NCBI RefSeq assembly: GCF_014635085.1
Contig: NZ_BMCH01000009.1
Span: forward strand, 1-64,000
Length of the DNA: 64,000 nucleotides
Reading direction: 5' to 3'
Source of the DNA: Asaia siamensis
GTDB lineage: Bacteria; Pseudomonadota; Alphaproteobacteria; Acetobacterales; Acetobacteraceae
The first letter of the stretch is position 1. Every line of letters begins with the position of its first letter. The position numbers and the translations under genes are program-made. Positions 10,101 through 18,342 of this stretch are shown one piece after another. The notes under the pieces are model-generated. The model was given only the letters and a program-made list of their open reading frames with translations. It was not told the origin of the DNA and searched no databases.

Positions 10101-10170
10101 AGGGCAGAAGCTCGACCACCCCCTTGTGGTGCTATTGGAAAGACTTCGAAGCGAGCTCCTCATATCCTGA
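7108..10170 (+). CDS. FAD-linked oxidase fused to Fe-S/CCG domains (YdiJ-like D-2-hydroxyacid dehydrogenase)
   Basis: A single 1020-aa chain combines an FAD-binding PCMH domain (about 50-260, with GGGTGTNGQSL), an FAD-oxidase C domain, a ferredoxin-like region (about 664-676, CLACKSCTSQCPVKVD) and a C-terminal CCG-type domain (GCCGMSGTFGHE near 945). Size and order match the YdiJ family, whose E. coli member oxidises D-2-hydroxyglutarate; D-lactate is another possible substrate. Such enzymes pass electrons towards the quinone pool, in keeping with the oxidative metabolism of acetic acid bacteria. The gene appears monocistronic. Confidence 0.9.
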   Translation: MTMIAVLDRLPGTSGQHAAFLDALRNAGFIGEIETDHDTRLVHATDNSIYQRYPQAVVFPKHQADLVCLARLAGQDAWHDVVVAPRGGGTGTNGQSLTDGIVVDLSRHMNRILEINVEEKWVRVEPGVVKDQLNVAIAPYGLFFAPELSTSNRATIGGMISTDASGQGSCTYGKTRDHVLALSTVLLGGETLDTQKLDEAALTAQRHGTSHVARIHDCVASIHEQEKETIERVFPKLNRCLTGYDLRHLRDAEGRFDLTSLICGSEGTLGFLAEAKLNLLAIPKHSILVNIRYGSFMEALRDARALIGLRPLSIETIDSKVLGLAMQDFVWSSVESYFPEDEAGPARGLNLVEFAGHDEAVLREKVDAFLDHLRQDRTVPRRGHTLAEGRKAVSQVYAMRKRAVGLLGNVQGEARPQPFVEDTAVPPEKLADFIAEFRALLDGYGLDYGMFGHVDAGVLHVRPLLNMRDPKDAARIRPLSDAVQALTRRYGGLLWGEHGKGVRSEYVPEIFGPLYPRLQQIKAVFDPYNQLNPGKIAAPAASARPLLRVDNVPLRGTQDAQIPDPVWKGFGTAMHCNGNGACFNYDQDDPMCPSWKATRDRRFSPKGRASLLREWLRLQAGAGTDVAALEATRPPLKQRIGAMLRRRAAAPRDFSHQLYDSLATCLACKSCTSQCPVKVDVPDFRARFLNLYHQRYARPFRDYLVGMIEYALPLMARIAPLYNAGTRLSVVQALGKRFFGLVDMPSMQGAKLAETCMRWGVEPARPERLASLSAEEKARSVIVMPDLFTRHFETPLVCALIELASRCGYQVYLAESLACGKPLHVHGFLRMFASQARRNASWLRGIGASGVAIVGLDPAMTLVYRQEYRKIAGIETLPTVLLPQEFLLKALPGQEASVTSVEAGSGTQHVFLGHCTEKTALAGSGSDWQALFARVGLTLQLEKTGCCGMSGTFGHEARNVETSRVIFEQSWGAHLDRQGEQRFLASGYSCRSQVKRFRGQKLDHPLVVLLERLRSELLIS

Positions 10171-10251
10171 CGGTGGCGCGCCCCGATCTGACGAAAACGT
10201 GACATAATCACCACAATTTTTCCTGTCCGGTCAGTCAACCGCAACGGTCGA

Positions 10252-10280
10252 TTGACAGCAGACAGCTAGATTTTTATCGA
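10252..10280 (+). promoter_or_regulatory. Sigma-70-like promoter of the TonB receptor gene
   Basis: A consensus -35 (TTGACA, 10252-10257) is separated by 17 nt from a partial -10 (TATCGA, 10275-10280). The predicted start of transcription near 10287 falls at the edge of the Fur-like palindrome. Confidence 0.55.
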
Positions 10281-10288
10281 CCCGGATG

Positions 10289-10311
10289 CAAATGAGAAAC
10301 GTTCTCATTTG
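10289..10311. promoter_or_regulatory. Fur-box-like inverted repeat
   Basis: Perfect 10-bp arms (CAAATGAGAA and TTCTCATTTG) flank a 3-nt centre. The GAGAA/TTCTC core resembles many Fur boxes. It sits at the predicted transcription start, just before a siderophore-receptor gene, so iron-dependent repression is the likely function. Confidence 0.75.
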
Positions 10312-10345
10312 TAACAGCTACTCATCGTATTCTCCCGGGAAAAAT

Positions 10346-12541
10346 ATGTCCGCCACGCATCGTGCTGCCTTCTGTCTGTCTACGCTTGTCTCATTTCCCT
10401 TGTCCGGGGCCGTTTTCCATCCGGCTTCGGCTGCAGAACAGAAACCGGGAGCTCCTGCAACGCGTGCCCAGAATACCCAGTCGCAGAAAACGTCAGCAAC
10501 GAAACAGAAGGCGGCTGTTCATGAGACGATCCGTGTTTCGGCCAAGCGCGGCGGATTTCTTCCTGCGTCAGCGAGCAGCGCGACCAAGACCTCAACGCCG
10601 CTTGAACTCACACCGCAGAACATCACAGTCATCACGCAGGAGCGAATGAGCGTGCTTAATGCGCGCAGTCTTTCCGAGGCGGTGCGCTATGCGGCAGGTG
10701 TGTCAGATTACGGATCGAAGGATGACCCTCGCGGCTATTTCGGGACTATTCGCGGCTTCACGCCGGATATCTATCTCGATGGCACGCGTGCGCCCGATGC
10801 CAGCACTTCCCAGAGCTTCAGCATCGAGCCCTGGGGGCTGGAAGAAATGGATGTGCTGCGCGGCGCGTCATCGGCGCTCTATGGTTCGGGCCAGTTGGGA
10901 GGCATCATCAATGCCGTCAGCAAGCGGCCTCATCTGGATCAGGTGAATGAAATCGATTTCCAGACCGGCTCGTATGGGCGTGTGCAGGGCGCGGTGGATG
11001 TTGGCGGCGCCCTCAACAGCCGCAAGACGCTTCTCTGGCGTTTCAACGGTTTGATCCGCAAATCCGACACCTATGCGAAGAATATCAAGAATAACGAAAT
11101 CTATGTCGCACCGTCGCTGAGCTGGCATCCGGACGACAAGACGGTCGCAACCCTGCTGACCAGCTTCGAACAGCTCGATGCCGGATCTACCGCCCAGTTT
11201 CTGCCAGCGCGAGGCACGGTCCTGCCGTCGAAATGGGGGCAGATCGCCCGCAATTTCCTGAGCAGCGACGCTGATTACGACGTTTACTCCAAGCGTCAGG
11301 TGGCGGTGGGCTATAATCTGGTGCGCCATATCCTGCCCAACTGGACCATCACGCAGAACATGCGTTACGCGCATCTCGATGTGCTTTACCGCTTCGTCAC
11401 CACCTCGTCGCTTTCAGCTGACCAGCAGAGCATCAACCGTACAGCGCTGAATCAGCAGGGCAATTATAATAACGTCACGCTGGATACGCGCTCCGACGTC
11501 GTTTTTCATACCGGCCTGATTCACCATGAAATCCTGACTGGCGTTGATTTTCGCAGTGATTTTCTCGCCAATCGTCGCGGGCAGCGTGCGGCGCCTGCGC
11601 TCAATCTCTATGCGCCGGTTTATCGCGCCATCACCTGGCCGAGCTATGCCACCAACACCAGCACCAACGAGACCGAAACCGATACGGGCATCTATGCTCA
11701 GGAACAGGCAAACTGGCAGCGCTGGTATCTCACCCTTTCGGGCCGTGGCGATTTTACCGAGAGCATGACGGTCAGCAACCTGACCGGGGGGCGTACGCCG
11801 CAGAATAATAACGCCTTCACCGGGCGTCTCGGGCTGGTCTACCAATCGGCTATCGGGCTGAACCCCTATGTTTCGTATGCGACCTCATTCCAGCCGCAGG
11901 TCGGCACGACATATTCCGGATCGGCTTTCGTGCCCACCACAGGCAAGCAGATCGAGGCCGGTGTGAAATACAAGCCCGTCACACCGTTGCGTGGCGTCGA
12001 CAATTTCATGCTAACGGCCGATTTCTTCAATCTGGTGCAGGATAATGTCCTGACGGCAGACCCGAATAATACGTCCTTCAGCGTGCAGACGGGGCGACAG
12101 AGAACGCGCGGTTTCGAGTTCGAAGGGGTGGGTCGCCTGCCTTACAAGATCGATTTCATTGCGAGTTTCACCTATCAGGACCCGCGTGTTCTGAAGTCGA
12201 ACACGGTGAGCCAGATCGGCCAGCGGCCAGTGGCCATTCCCTCGCATATGGCATCGCTCTTTCTGAAGCGCGATGTTGCTTTCTCGGCCCTGTGGCAGGC
12301 CGGAATTGGAGCGGGCATGCGCTATACGGGCAATACGGCAGGGTCTATTCCCCTGACCTTCACAGTGCCTTCGCAGCTTGTCTGGGATCTTCAGGCCCAT
12401 ATCGACAGAGGCCGCACGCGCATCCAGTTCAACGGGACCAATATCGCCAATCGCAAATATGTTGCGATGTGCACACGCGACGTTGCCTGCGCCTGGGCTC
12501 CGGGTCGTGCTGTATTCGTAACCCTGTCGCAGCGCTGGTAA
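10346..12541 (+). CDS. TonB-dependent siderophore receptor
   Basis: An outer-membrane ferric-siderophore uptake channel of 731 aa. A signal peptide (about 1-30, ending ASA-AE) is followed by a TonB-box/linker region, a plug domain (about 75-190; QNITVITQERM, DVLRGASSALYGSG) and a 22-strand barrel ending in an aromatic residue (LSQRW), as outer-membrane proteins do. The reading frame is open to 10286, but the Fur-like palindrome and predicted transcription start occupy that stretch, so I use the ATG at 10346. No siderophore-synthesis or inner-membrane transport genes lie next to it, suggesting use of foreign siderophores. Confidence 0.93.
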   Translation: MSATHRAAFCLSTLVSFPLSGAVFHPASAAEQKPGAPATRAQNTQSQKTSATKQKAAVHETIRVSAKRGGFLPASASSATKTSTPLELTPQNITVITQERMSVLNARSLSEAVRYAAGVSDYGSKDDPRGYFGTIRGFTPDIYLDGTRAPDASTSQSFSIEPWGLEEMDVLRGASSALYGSGQLGGIINAVSKRPHLDQVNEIDFQTGSYGRVQGAVDVGGALNSRKTLLWRFNGLIRKSDTYAKNIKNNEIYVAPSLSWHPDDKTVATLLTSFEQLDAGSTAQFLPARGTVLPSKWGQIARNFLSSDADYDVYSKRQVAVGYNLVRHILPNWTITQNMRYAHLDVLYRFVTTSSLSADQQSINRTALNQQGNYNNVTLDTRSDVVFHTGLIHHEILTGVDFRSDFLANRRGQRAAPALNLYAPVYRAITWPSYATNTSTNETETDTGIYAQEQANWQRWYLTLSGRGDFTESMTVSNLTGGRTPQNNNAFTGRLGLVYQSAIGLNPYVSYATSFQPQVGTTYSGSAFVPTTGKQIEAGVKYKPVTPLRGVDNFMLTADFFNLVQDNVLTADPNNTSFSVQTGRQRTRGFEFEGVGRLPYKIDFIASFTYQDPRVLKSNTVSQIGQRPVAIPSHMASLFLKRDVAFSALWQAGIGAGMRYTGNTAGSIPLTFTVPSQLVWDLQAHIDRGRTRIQFNGTNIANRKYVAMCTRDVACAWAPGRAVFVTLSQRW

Positions 12542-12752
12542 GGATCCGGATTGCATTACGTGTCGCACGTCATTTTGCGCATGAACAGGATATGCGACTG
12601 TTTCTGTGGAGGTACCGTCGCGTGTGGCAGGCTTCACTGGTCTATGATGGTCAATAATGTTTTTTGTGAAATTTTAACGTTCCATTATTGCAACAGCTTA
12701 AAGCGGAGGTTACATTTTATAACGATATTAGATTTCATAAGGTGATGGCGAG
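12542..12752. other. Non-coding spacer before the envelope module
   Basis: The spacer is AT-rich towards its 3' end (12650-12745) and probably carries the promoter for the four-gene module that starts at 12753. I see no convincing hairpin or operator. Confidence 0.4.
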
Positions 12753-13637
12753 ATGAAGAGCAGACAGGCTGTGGCAGGTTTCCTGATAGTGTCGCTCTGC
12801 CTACCTATTGCCGGGTGTAGCAACGACCCCAATGCCGGTATTCTGGGGATGGGTCAGAAAGAGAGTGTGGGTACTGGTGTCGGTGTGGCTCTGGGCGGTA
12901 CACTCGGTGGGCTTTTCGGCGGTAAATATGCCGCTCTTGCGGCAGTCGGTGGTGCAGCCTTGGCTGGTCTTATCGGTAATCGCGTCGGTGCCATGCTCGA
13001 TGATGATGATCGTGCCGCTTTGCTGCGTCAGCAGCAGCAGGTTCTGAGCCAGCAGAGTGATGGGGATTCCGAAAACTGGGCCTCTACCCATAGCAAGGCC
13101 ACGGCAGTCATCACGGCCTCCAACACGCGTACGGAAACCAAGCAAGTGAGTTTGTTGCGCCAAGCCTCTGTTGCCGCGCCTACGAGGCTCGTTTCGATTG
13201 GCAAGAGGTACAGCGTCAAAAAGACAGCTGCCGTGCACAGTGCTCCGGAAGCAGGCGCTTCTGTTACTGAGACCCTGCATAATGGTAACAAAATCTGGGT
13301 AACAGGGTCTGTGCAAGATGGTAATTGGTATCTCGTTTCACGAGGCGGCCAAGCTATAGGCTACGTGCCTTCGACACTGCTGACTCGTGTTGTCACCGCG
13401 GCTCCAAAGGCTCAAGCGGTCGGTCAGGTCGTACAATCCGCCAATGACAACGCGCCGATCAATCTCGATGATCTCGAGCCCGTGGACAAGGTCGCAACTG
13501 CCAATGCTGTGCCAACCGTCGTCACGGCAAGCGTGACCTGTCGCGATCTCCGCACGGTGGCAAATGGTGGAGCACAATCTGCTACTACGAACAGCAATGC
13601 GTGCCTGTCTCCACAAGGGGTCTGGGAAGTAAACTGA
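12753..13637 (+). CDS. Lipoprotein with glycine-zipper segment and SH3-like domain
   Basis: A 294-aa protein with a lipoprotein signal (lipobox LPIAGC, Cys22), a glycine-rich zipper-like hydrophobic stretch (about 38-78; ALGGTLGGLFGG, AAVGGAALAGLIGNRVG) as in 17-kDa surface-antigen proteins, then an SH3b-like domain (about 148-205; HNGNKIWVTGSVQDGNWYLV). The C-terminal 35 residues contain two cysteines (VTCRDLR, NACLSPQGVWEV), likely a disulfide in the periplasm. It is probably anchored in the outer membrane and may bind peptidoglycan. First gene of a tight module; the next gene begins 1 bp after its stop. Confidence 0.75.
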   Translation: MKSRQAVAGFLIVSLCLPIAGCSNDPNAGILGMGQKESVGTGVGVALGGTLGGLFGGKYAALAAVGGAALAGLIGNRVGAMLDDDDRAALLRQQQQVLSQQSDGDSENWASTHSKATAVITASNTRTETKQVSLLRQASVAAPTRLVSIGKRYSVKKTAAVHSAPEAGASVTETLHNGNKIWVTGSVQDGNWYLVSRGGQAIGYVPSTLLTRVVTAAPKAQAVGQVVQSANDNAPINLDDLEPVDKVATANAVPTVVTASVTCRDLRTVANGGAQSATTNSNACLSPQGVWEVN

Positions 13638-13638
13638 C

Positions 13639-15300
13639 ATGCGTCGGCAATTTTTCAGGCAAATTCTTCTGGGCGCGGCGGGCTTTGCCGCCTTGGGTTT
13701 CGTGTCTACCCCAGTTTTGGCGCAACAGAGCGACCCTACGCTCTTTGTGGTCTCGACCAAGAGGCATTTTCGGGTCAATTTTGTCGACCTCGCAACCCGA
13801 TGTCAGGCCAGCCACGTTGCCTTGCGGATGTTTCTTGATGCGCAAAGCCCTGCCATAGCACAGGTGGATGCCGAGCAAGGTCTAGTACAGCTTCTTGCGG
13901 GCGTCTTTCAGCGTGATCCGCGTTGTGTGGCTGCGCAAAGCGTTACCGTGAGCGTTGTGGAACCTTCCGGCAAGGTGCAACAATTCGATGCGACGCGGGA
14001 GAAGGGGTGGCAGTTCGTTCCCGCCTCCGCTGCGTCTGCCTCCGACAATACGCAGCAAAGACCTTCTGCAAGCCCTTCCATCCAGCCGCAGTCTGCTTCT
14101 ACTGTTCAGCCTCAGCCTCAGCCTCAGCCTCAGCCTCAGCCTCAGCCTCAGCCTCAGCCTCAGCCTCAGCCTGCTGCGCCACCGCTCGAAGGGTACTATG
14201 CTTTCGTGGCATTGGCAGCGAAGGCCAATCCTGCCTGGCTTGATGACGACTCCGTGCAGCGTTGCTGGGCAGCTTTTCGCTATCAACGTGATTTTTTTCG
14301 AGCGGATGAATTTGGGCGGCATGCCTTGATGCAACGTGCTCGTGACGATCTGCGTCAGAGTGCGAACATGGCGTCGTCGGAGAGAATTGAGACGGTTATA
14401 CAGACGACTCTTGGTCCGTATGATTTCACTAAACAAGGCTTTCCGCTTGAAATGCCCCTGCACCAGATATCAATGCATGGGGAATGCAGCGGGGGAAGTT
14501 TTCCGTTCATGGTAACTCTGCAGGTCGAAAACGGTGAGTTGCCGTTTTTCGTGCCGATGCAGCAGAGTGATGCTCAGACCTTTCTGCGTGCACGTACGCA
14601 GTGGGGAATGGAAAATCGATCCGTCTACGTTGCGCTCACTTTGAAAGCTGATGCGACAACTCTTGCCGCTGCTCGACAGCGGCTCCAGGGGGAGCTGAAG
14701 GCGTCGTTGCAGGGTATTCAGGTTTTTGCAGATCGCGCGCGTACACAACGTCTGGCGCTGATCGGCGAGGACGAAATCAACAAGCTGGTCGTAGAGCAGC
14801 GGCGGGTTGCAGCTGAAAAACAGGCAGATGAGCAGGCTGCCGCGCTCGAAGCTCAGAAGACTCGCATGATGCAAGCGGCGGGTAGTCTGTCAAAGCCTGC
14901 TATGATGGCTAATTGGCTGAATGATTCCCCCGATCTGCAATGGGGTCGGACGCTGGATACGATCAGAGCGGCAAGGCTGTCTTCGGTTGTAACCGGAGCG
15001 CCGGTAACCGCCACGCTTCTCGTGCAGGTAGAGGGTAGCGGGAAGGACAAGGTGCCGACACGTTGGCCTGGTCATCTGCGGGTTTCCGTAGGGAAAGACG
15101 GTACCGCTTTTAGTTCTGGCCAGTGGTACCTGATTTCAGGTCAACTCTCAGTATCGCCGTCGAATGGAACAGCATTGAGCGATGCCTTGCTTGACGCCAC
15201 GAAATTCTATGCCTGCCACGACGCGCAATGTGCCGAAACGACCGATCCGGTTGCTCTTTCTGCTCGCAAACTTTCAAAGCAGCCCCAGATAAACCGCTAA
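13639..15300 (+). CDS. Exported protein with Gln-Pro repeat; possible DUF4852-like domain
   Basis: The 553-aa protein starts with a signal peptide (1-30, VLA-QQ). An N-terminal domain (about 33-130) is followed by a linker of eleven Gln-Pro dipeptides and a larger domain (about 185-375) containing GPYDFTKQGFPLEMP. That motif and the following pattern remind me of DUF4852, though I cannot verify this. A Lys/Gln-rich helical segment (about 385-415) leads into a C-terminal domain that ends with a cysteine pair (YACHDAQC). Function is unknown. It sits between an SH3 lipoprotein and small membrane proteins, so a periplasmic or surface role is likely. Confidence 0.65.
   Translation: MRRQFFRQILLGAAGFAALGFVSTPVLAQQSDPTLFVVSTKRHFRVNFVDLATRCQASHVALRMFLDAQSPAIAQVDAEQGLVQLLAGVFQRDPRCVAAQSVTVSVVEPSGKVQQFDATREKGWQFVPASAASASDNTQQRPSASPSIQPQSASTVQPQPQPQPQPQPQPQPQPQPQPAAPPLEGYYAFVALAAKANPAWLDDDSVQRCWAAFRYQRDFFRADEFGRHALMQRARDDLRQSANMASSERIETVIQTTLGPYDFTKQGFPLEMPLHQISMHGECSGGSFPFMVTLQVENGELPFFVPMQQSDAQTFLRARTQWGMENRSVYVALTLKADATTLAAARQRLQGELKASLQGIQVFADRARTQRLALIGEDEINKLVVEQRRVAAEKQADEQAAALEAQKTRMMQAAGSLSKPAMMANWLNDSPDLQWGRTLDTIRAARLSSVVTGAPVTATLLVQVEGSGKDKVPTRWPGHLRVSVGKDGTAFSSGQWYLISGQLSVSPSNGTALSDALLDATKFYACHDAQCAETTDPVALSARKLSKQPQINR
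14107..14172 (+). repeat. Hexanucleotide microsatellite, 11 copies of CAGCCT
   Basis: Eleven perfect in-frame copies encode eleven Gln-Pro dipeptides in the linker of the exported protein. Because the unit is 6 nt, copy-number change lengthens or shortens the linker without shifting the frame. Confidence 0.95.
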
Positions 15301-15324
15301 AACCTCAGAGAGGATTCCCCAGCT

Positions 15325-15651
15325 GTGAAGTCACTTCTTTCTTTTGATACGCTTATCACCCCGAAATTCATCAAGTTCTTTTTCTACATCGGTGTCGTGA
15401 TCTGTATTCTGGGTGGACTCGGGACACTGATTTCTATTTTTTCCGGGTCCATGGCAATGGCTCAAGCTGCCGGAACCTCGAAAATTATCGCCGCCTTGCT
15501 CGGCTTGGTGGGGGGGGTGATTGGTGGCGTTATTGTAGCGGTTGTAGGCATTGTTCTTGCGCGCGTTTCAAGCGAGTTGACCCTTGTCATCTTTATGATT
15601 CGTGACGAACTGGCCTGGCAGCGTGAAAATGCGCTCAAGACGCCGCGCTAA
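15325..15651 (+). CDS. DUF4282-family small membrane protein
   Basis: The 108-aa protein has two hydrophobic segments (about 15-42 and 52-80), the second glycine-rich (GLVGGVIGGVIVAVVGIVLAR), followed by a polar tail with a conserved-looking acidic/arginine pattern (VIFMIRDELAWQREN). Start and pattern (LLSFDTLITPKFIKFFF) match my memory of DUF4282 proteins, whose function is not established. It lies 24 bp behind the preceding gene and 3 bp or more before the next, so it is co-transcribed. Confidence 0.75.
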   Translation: MKSLLSFDTLITPKFIKFFFYIGVVICILGGLGTLISIFSGSMAMAQAAGTSKIIAALLGLVGGVIGGVIVAVVGIVLARVSSELTLVIFMIRDELAWQRENALKTPR

Positions 15652-15765
15652 TTGATGAACAGCGCACATGGCCTGATGGCCAGGATCCCCTCCGATCCAC
15701 GGCTCTTATTGCCGCCGGTGTTGGTGCTTGCACCACCGAGCATCCCGCTCGCGGAGGCGTCAGAT

Positions 15766-16890
15766 ATGCGCCACGCTGGCGACGTGGCAGCAGAATGGGC
15801 CGGGCGGGTCGAGAGTTTCACCCAGACCCACGGGCCACGCGTGGAAGAGGCCGCTCGCAAGGCTAATGCCAAACTTGGGGCATTGTCGGAAAAGGTGCAT
15901 GGTCGTGTTGGCGAGATGGTCCGTGATGCGCGTACAGCCGCGCAGGATCCTGAATCACGTCAGAAATTCCGAACTCGCTACGGGCGGTATCTGCTGATTG
16001 GCGGAGCCGTTCTGCTAGTGGTTGTCGCCGCAGGATGGGAACTCGCCTGTCAGAGTGCGAGCGGGATGGCGGACAAACAGATACGCGAAATTCTGGCTGC
16101 GTCCGGGTTGGGCGATAGCGTGACGATACGCCGCATCACGGCGACGCCTTTCGGTACCGTAACCCTGAACGGTATTGATGTGCTCAATGCACAGCCGGGT
16201 GCCCCCCCTGCAATAAGGATTGCCTCTTTTACACTGAACGGTCTCGACAGCTCCGGGCATATTCCGTCTCATTTGTCTTTTTCCGCGTCAGGGATGAAGG
16301 TCGATTTGCTGCAGGCTCAAAAGATATTTGGTGCCAGATCGCAGGGAGGCCTCCTTCTGGAGGCTGGCTATACTTCCATCTCCGGAAAGATGGCGGGCTC
16401 TTACGAATTATCCGGCAATACGTTTTCAGTGCGTCACTGGGCACAATTCGAGAATGCCGGTACGTATGATGTGTCGGTGACACTGGTCAATGTTCCATCA
16501 GGTGTAAGAGACTTGCTGAACACCTACGGCTTTGGCAGTTTGCTACAGGCAAACCCGCTTGTGCTCCTTGGTGTCGAGCAGCAATTGTCGCAGGTCGCCC
16601 TGTCTGACCTTCGCGTGAAGCTCGACTCGATGGATCTGCAGAAACGTTTTGCGGCATTGCCTGATACGCCGATTCCCGAGCCCAAGGTCCCTACTGCGTC
16701 TCTGGCGGACAAACCGCCTCTGATGCGGTTCATGCTTCTGGGGGGGAAGATGTCGATGCATGGTCACCCGGATCAGCCAGTCCCGCTGATGAGACCTGGC
16801 ATGTTCGGCTCGCAGTTCAACGCCGACCTGGAAAGTCTACCGGGTCTTGCTCGGGCAACTCATGCAGATGTGTCTGTAACAACTCCCTGA
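15766..16890 (+). CDS. Single-pass membrane protein of unknown function
   Basis: Last gene of the module. The frame is open from 15655, but GGAGG at 15753-15757 lies 8 nt before the ATG at 15766, giving a 374-aa product; the longer form (about 411 aa) would add a proline-rich stretch that looks non-native. A helical cytoplasmic part (about 1-80) precedes one TM segment (about 84-105, LLIGGAVLLVVVAAGWELAC). The remainder (TATPFGTVTLNGIDVL and so on) looks like beta-rich extracytoplasmic sequence, loosely similar to YdgA/AsmA-like proteins. I do not recognise a specific family. Confidence 0.6.
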   Translation: MRHAGDVAAEWAGRVESFTQTHGPRVEEAARKANAKLGALSEKVHGRVGEMVRDARTAAQDPESRQKFRTRYGRYLLIGGAVLLVVVAAGWELACQSASGMADKQIREILAASGLGDSVTIRRITATPFGTVTLNGIDVLNAQPGAPPAIRIASFTLNGLDSSGHIPSHLSFSASGMKVDLLQAQKIFGARSQGGLLLEAGYTSISGKMAGSYELSGNTFSVRHWAQFENAGTYDVSVTLVNVPSGVRDLLNTYGFGSLLQANPLVLLGVEQQLSQVALSDLRVKLDSMDLQKRFAALPDTPIPEPKVPTASLADKPPLMRFMLLGGKMSMHGHPDQPVPLMRPGMFGSQFNADLESLPGLARATHADVSVTTP

Positions 16891-16911
16891 GGCGGATCGC
16901 AGACAACTATA

Positions 16912-18342
16912 TCATCTGGAGAGGAAATCGCCCGTGTTCAGGCTGCGCTCGATATCCTCGAGCGAGCGGCCTTTGGTTTCGGGGATACAGCGGCGGATGA
17001 ACAGCCAGGCGAGGGTCGTTAGTCCGGCAAAGAGGACAAACGTGCCCGAGATGCCCATGGTCTCGATGATCGAGAGGGTGATCATCGAGACCAGCAGGTC
17101 GAAAGACCAGTGCGAGACCGTGACAAGACCCATCCCTTTGCCGCGCACCGAAAGTGGAAAGACTTCGGCCCCTACGAGCCAGAGAGACGCATTGATGCTG
17201 CCCAGTGTGCAGAGCACATAGAGCAGCAGCCCGGCTACGGCGAGGCTCTTGCCGATGCCCTGTGGGTCACCCCCGAAAAAGACGAAGGCGAGTACGATCA
17301 GCGCGAGAATGGAGCCGGGAAGAACGCGCAACATGAGGCGACGGCGGCCCCAGTGATCGACCGCCCAGAAGCCGAAAATGGTAGCGACCGTAATCGTCAC
17401 GCCGATGGCGATGGAAATCAGCAGGGCTGAGTTACGATCGAACCCGGCGCCAGCCAGTATCGTCGGGGCATAGGTCAGCACGGCATTGGTGCCCGTGACC
17501 TGGCTGAACATCGCAAGCCCCGTTCCGGCAATGAGGGCCGGGCGCAGCCGTTTCGAGAAGAGCAGGCGCCAGCTGCCGCGCTGTCCGGCAGCGTCATGGA
17601 TTTCGGCCATTTCGCCCTCCGGGTCTTCCTCCGGTCCACGCAGGCTGCGCAGGATGGCGAGGGCCTCGTCCTTGCGGCCTTTCGAGGCAAGAAAGCGGGG
17701 GCTTTCCGGCAGAAAGACCAGGCCGATCAGCAGCATCAGTGCCGGTACCGCGCCCAGCAGGAACATCATGCGCCAGTCGCCACCCCGGCTGAGCAGGCGA
17801 AGCAGCAGCGGGTTATCGCTCAGTGCCCAGCCGATGAGCGATGACACCAGAACGCCACCGACGATGGCGAGTTGAAACAGCAGCACCAGCCTGCCGCGCC
17901 GCGAAGCGGGAGCCAGTTCTGCGATATAGACAGGTACGATCTGGCTGGCACCGCCGACAGCAAGGCCCAGAATCACGCGCATGATGGTGAGTTCGGTTGG
18001 TGACATGGCCATGGCAGAACCAACCGAGCCCAGCAGGAACAGCGCTCCTGCAAGCCCTACCAGAAGGCGTCTGCCCCAGCGGTCCGAGAGCGGGCCTGCC
18101 CCCATGCAGCCAAGCAGGGCGCCTGCGACCATACCGGCGGCGATAGCCTGCTTGCCAAAGGTATCGAGTGGAAAACTGTCCCCCAGTGTCAGGAGGGCAG
18201 CCGAGATGATGCCCTGGTCATAGCCGAAAAGGACACCGGCCAACCCTGCCACACAGGAGGCGATAAACACCCGTCTCTGCCCTGCGGCTGACAGGGTGGG
18301 GGTAATGGTGGGGGTGGAAGGCAAGGGGGCGGCCAGAGTCAT
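16912..18342 (-). CDS. MFS sugar porter (proton-coupled sugar transporter)
   Basis: A 476-aa, 12-TM major-facilitator protein of the sugar-porter family (XylE/GalP/GLUT type). Signature motifs are visible: SDRWGRRLL after TM2, PESPRFLASKGR at the end of the first half, DHWGRRRLM in the second half and PETKGRSLEDIE after TM12. It imports a monosaccharide or polyol across the inner membrane; the specificity cannot be read. It converges with the envelope module (21-bp gap) and has its own 211-bp upstream region. Confidence 0.93.
   Translation of the reverse strand: MTLAAPLPSTPTITPTLSAAGQRRVFIASCVAGLAGVLFGYDQGIISAALLTLGDSFPLDTFGKQAIAAGMVAGALLGCMGAGPLSDRWGRRLLVGLAGALFLLGSVGSAMAMSPTELTIMRVILGLAVGGASQIVPVYIAELAPASRRGRLVLLFQLAIVGGVLVSSLIGWALSDNPLLLRLLSRGGDWRMMFLLGAVPALMLLIGLVFLPESPRFLASKGRKDEALAILRSLRGPEEDPEGEMAEIHDAAGQRGSWRLLFSKRLRPALIAGTGLAMFSQVTGTNAVLTYAPTILAGAGFDRNSALLISIAIGVTITVATIFGFWAVDHWGRRRLMLRVLPGSILALIVLAFVFFGGDPQGIGKSLAVAGLLLYVLCTLGSINASLWLVGAEVFPLSVRGKGMGLVTVSHWSFDLLVSMITLSIIETMGISGTFVLFAGLTTLAWLFIRRCIPETKGRSLEDIERSLNTGDFLSR

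Noticed and set aside
14107-14172. Short-period repeat as a possible CRISPR-like array
   Set aside because: It is a contiguous 6-bp microsatellite without spacers and lies inside a coding region.
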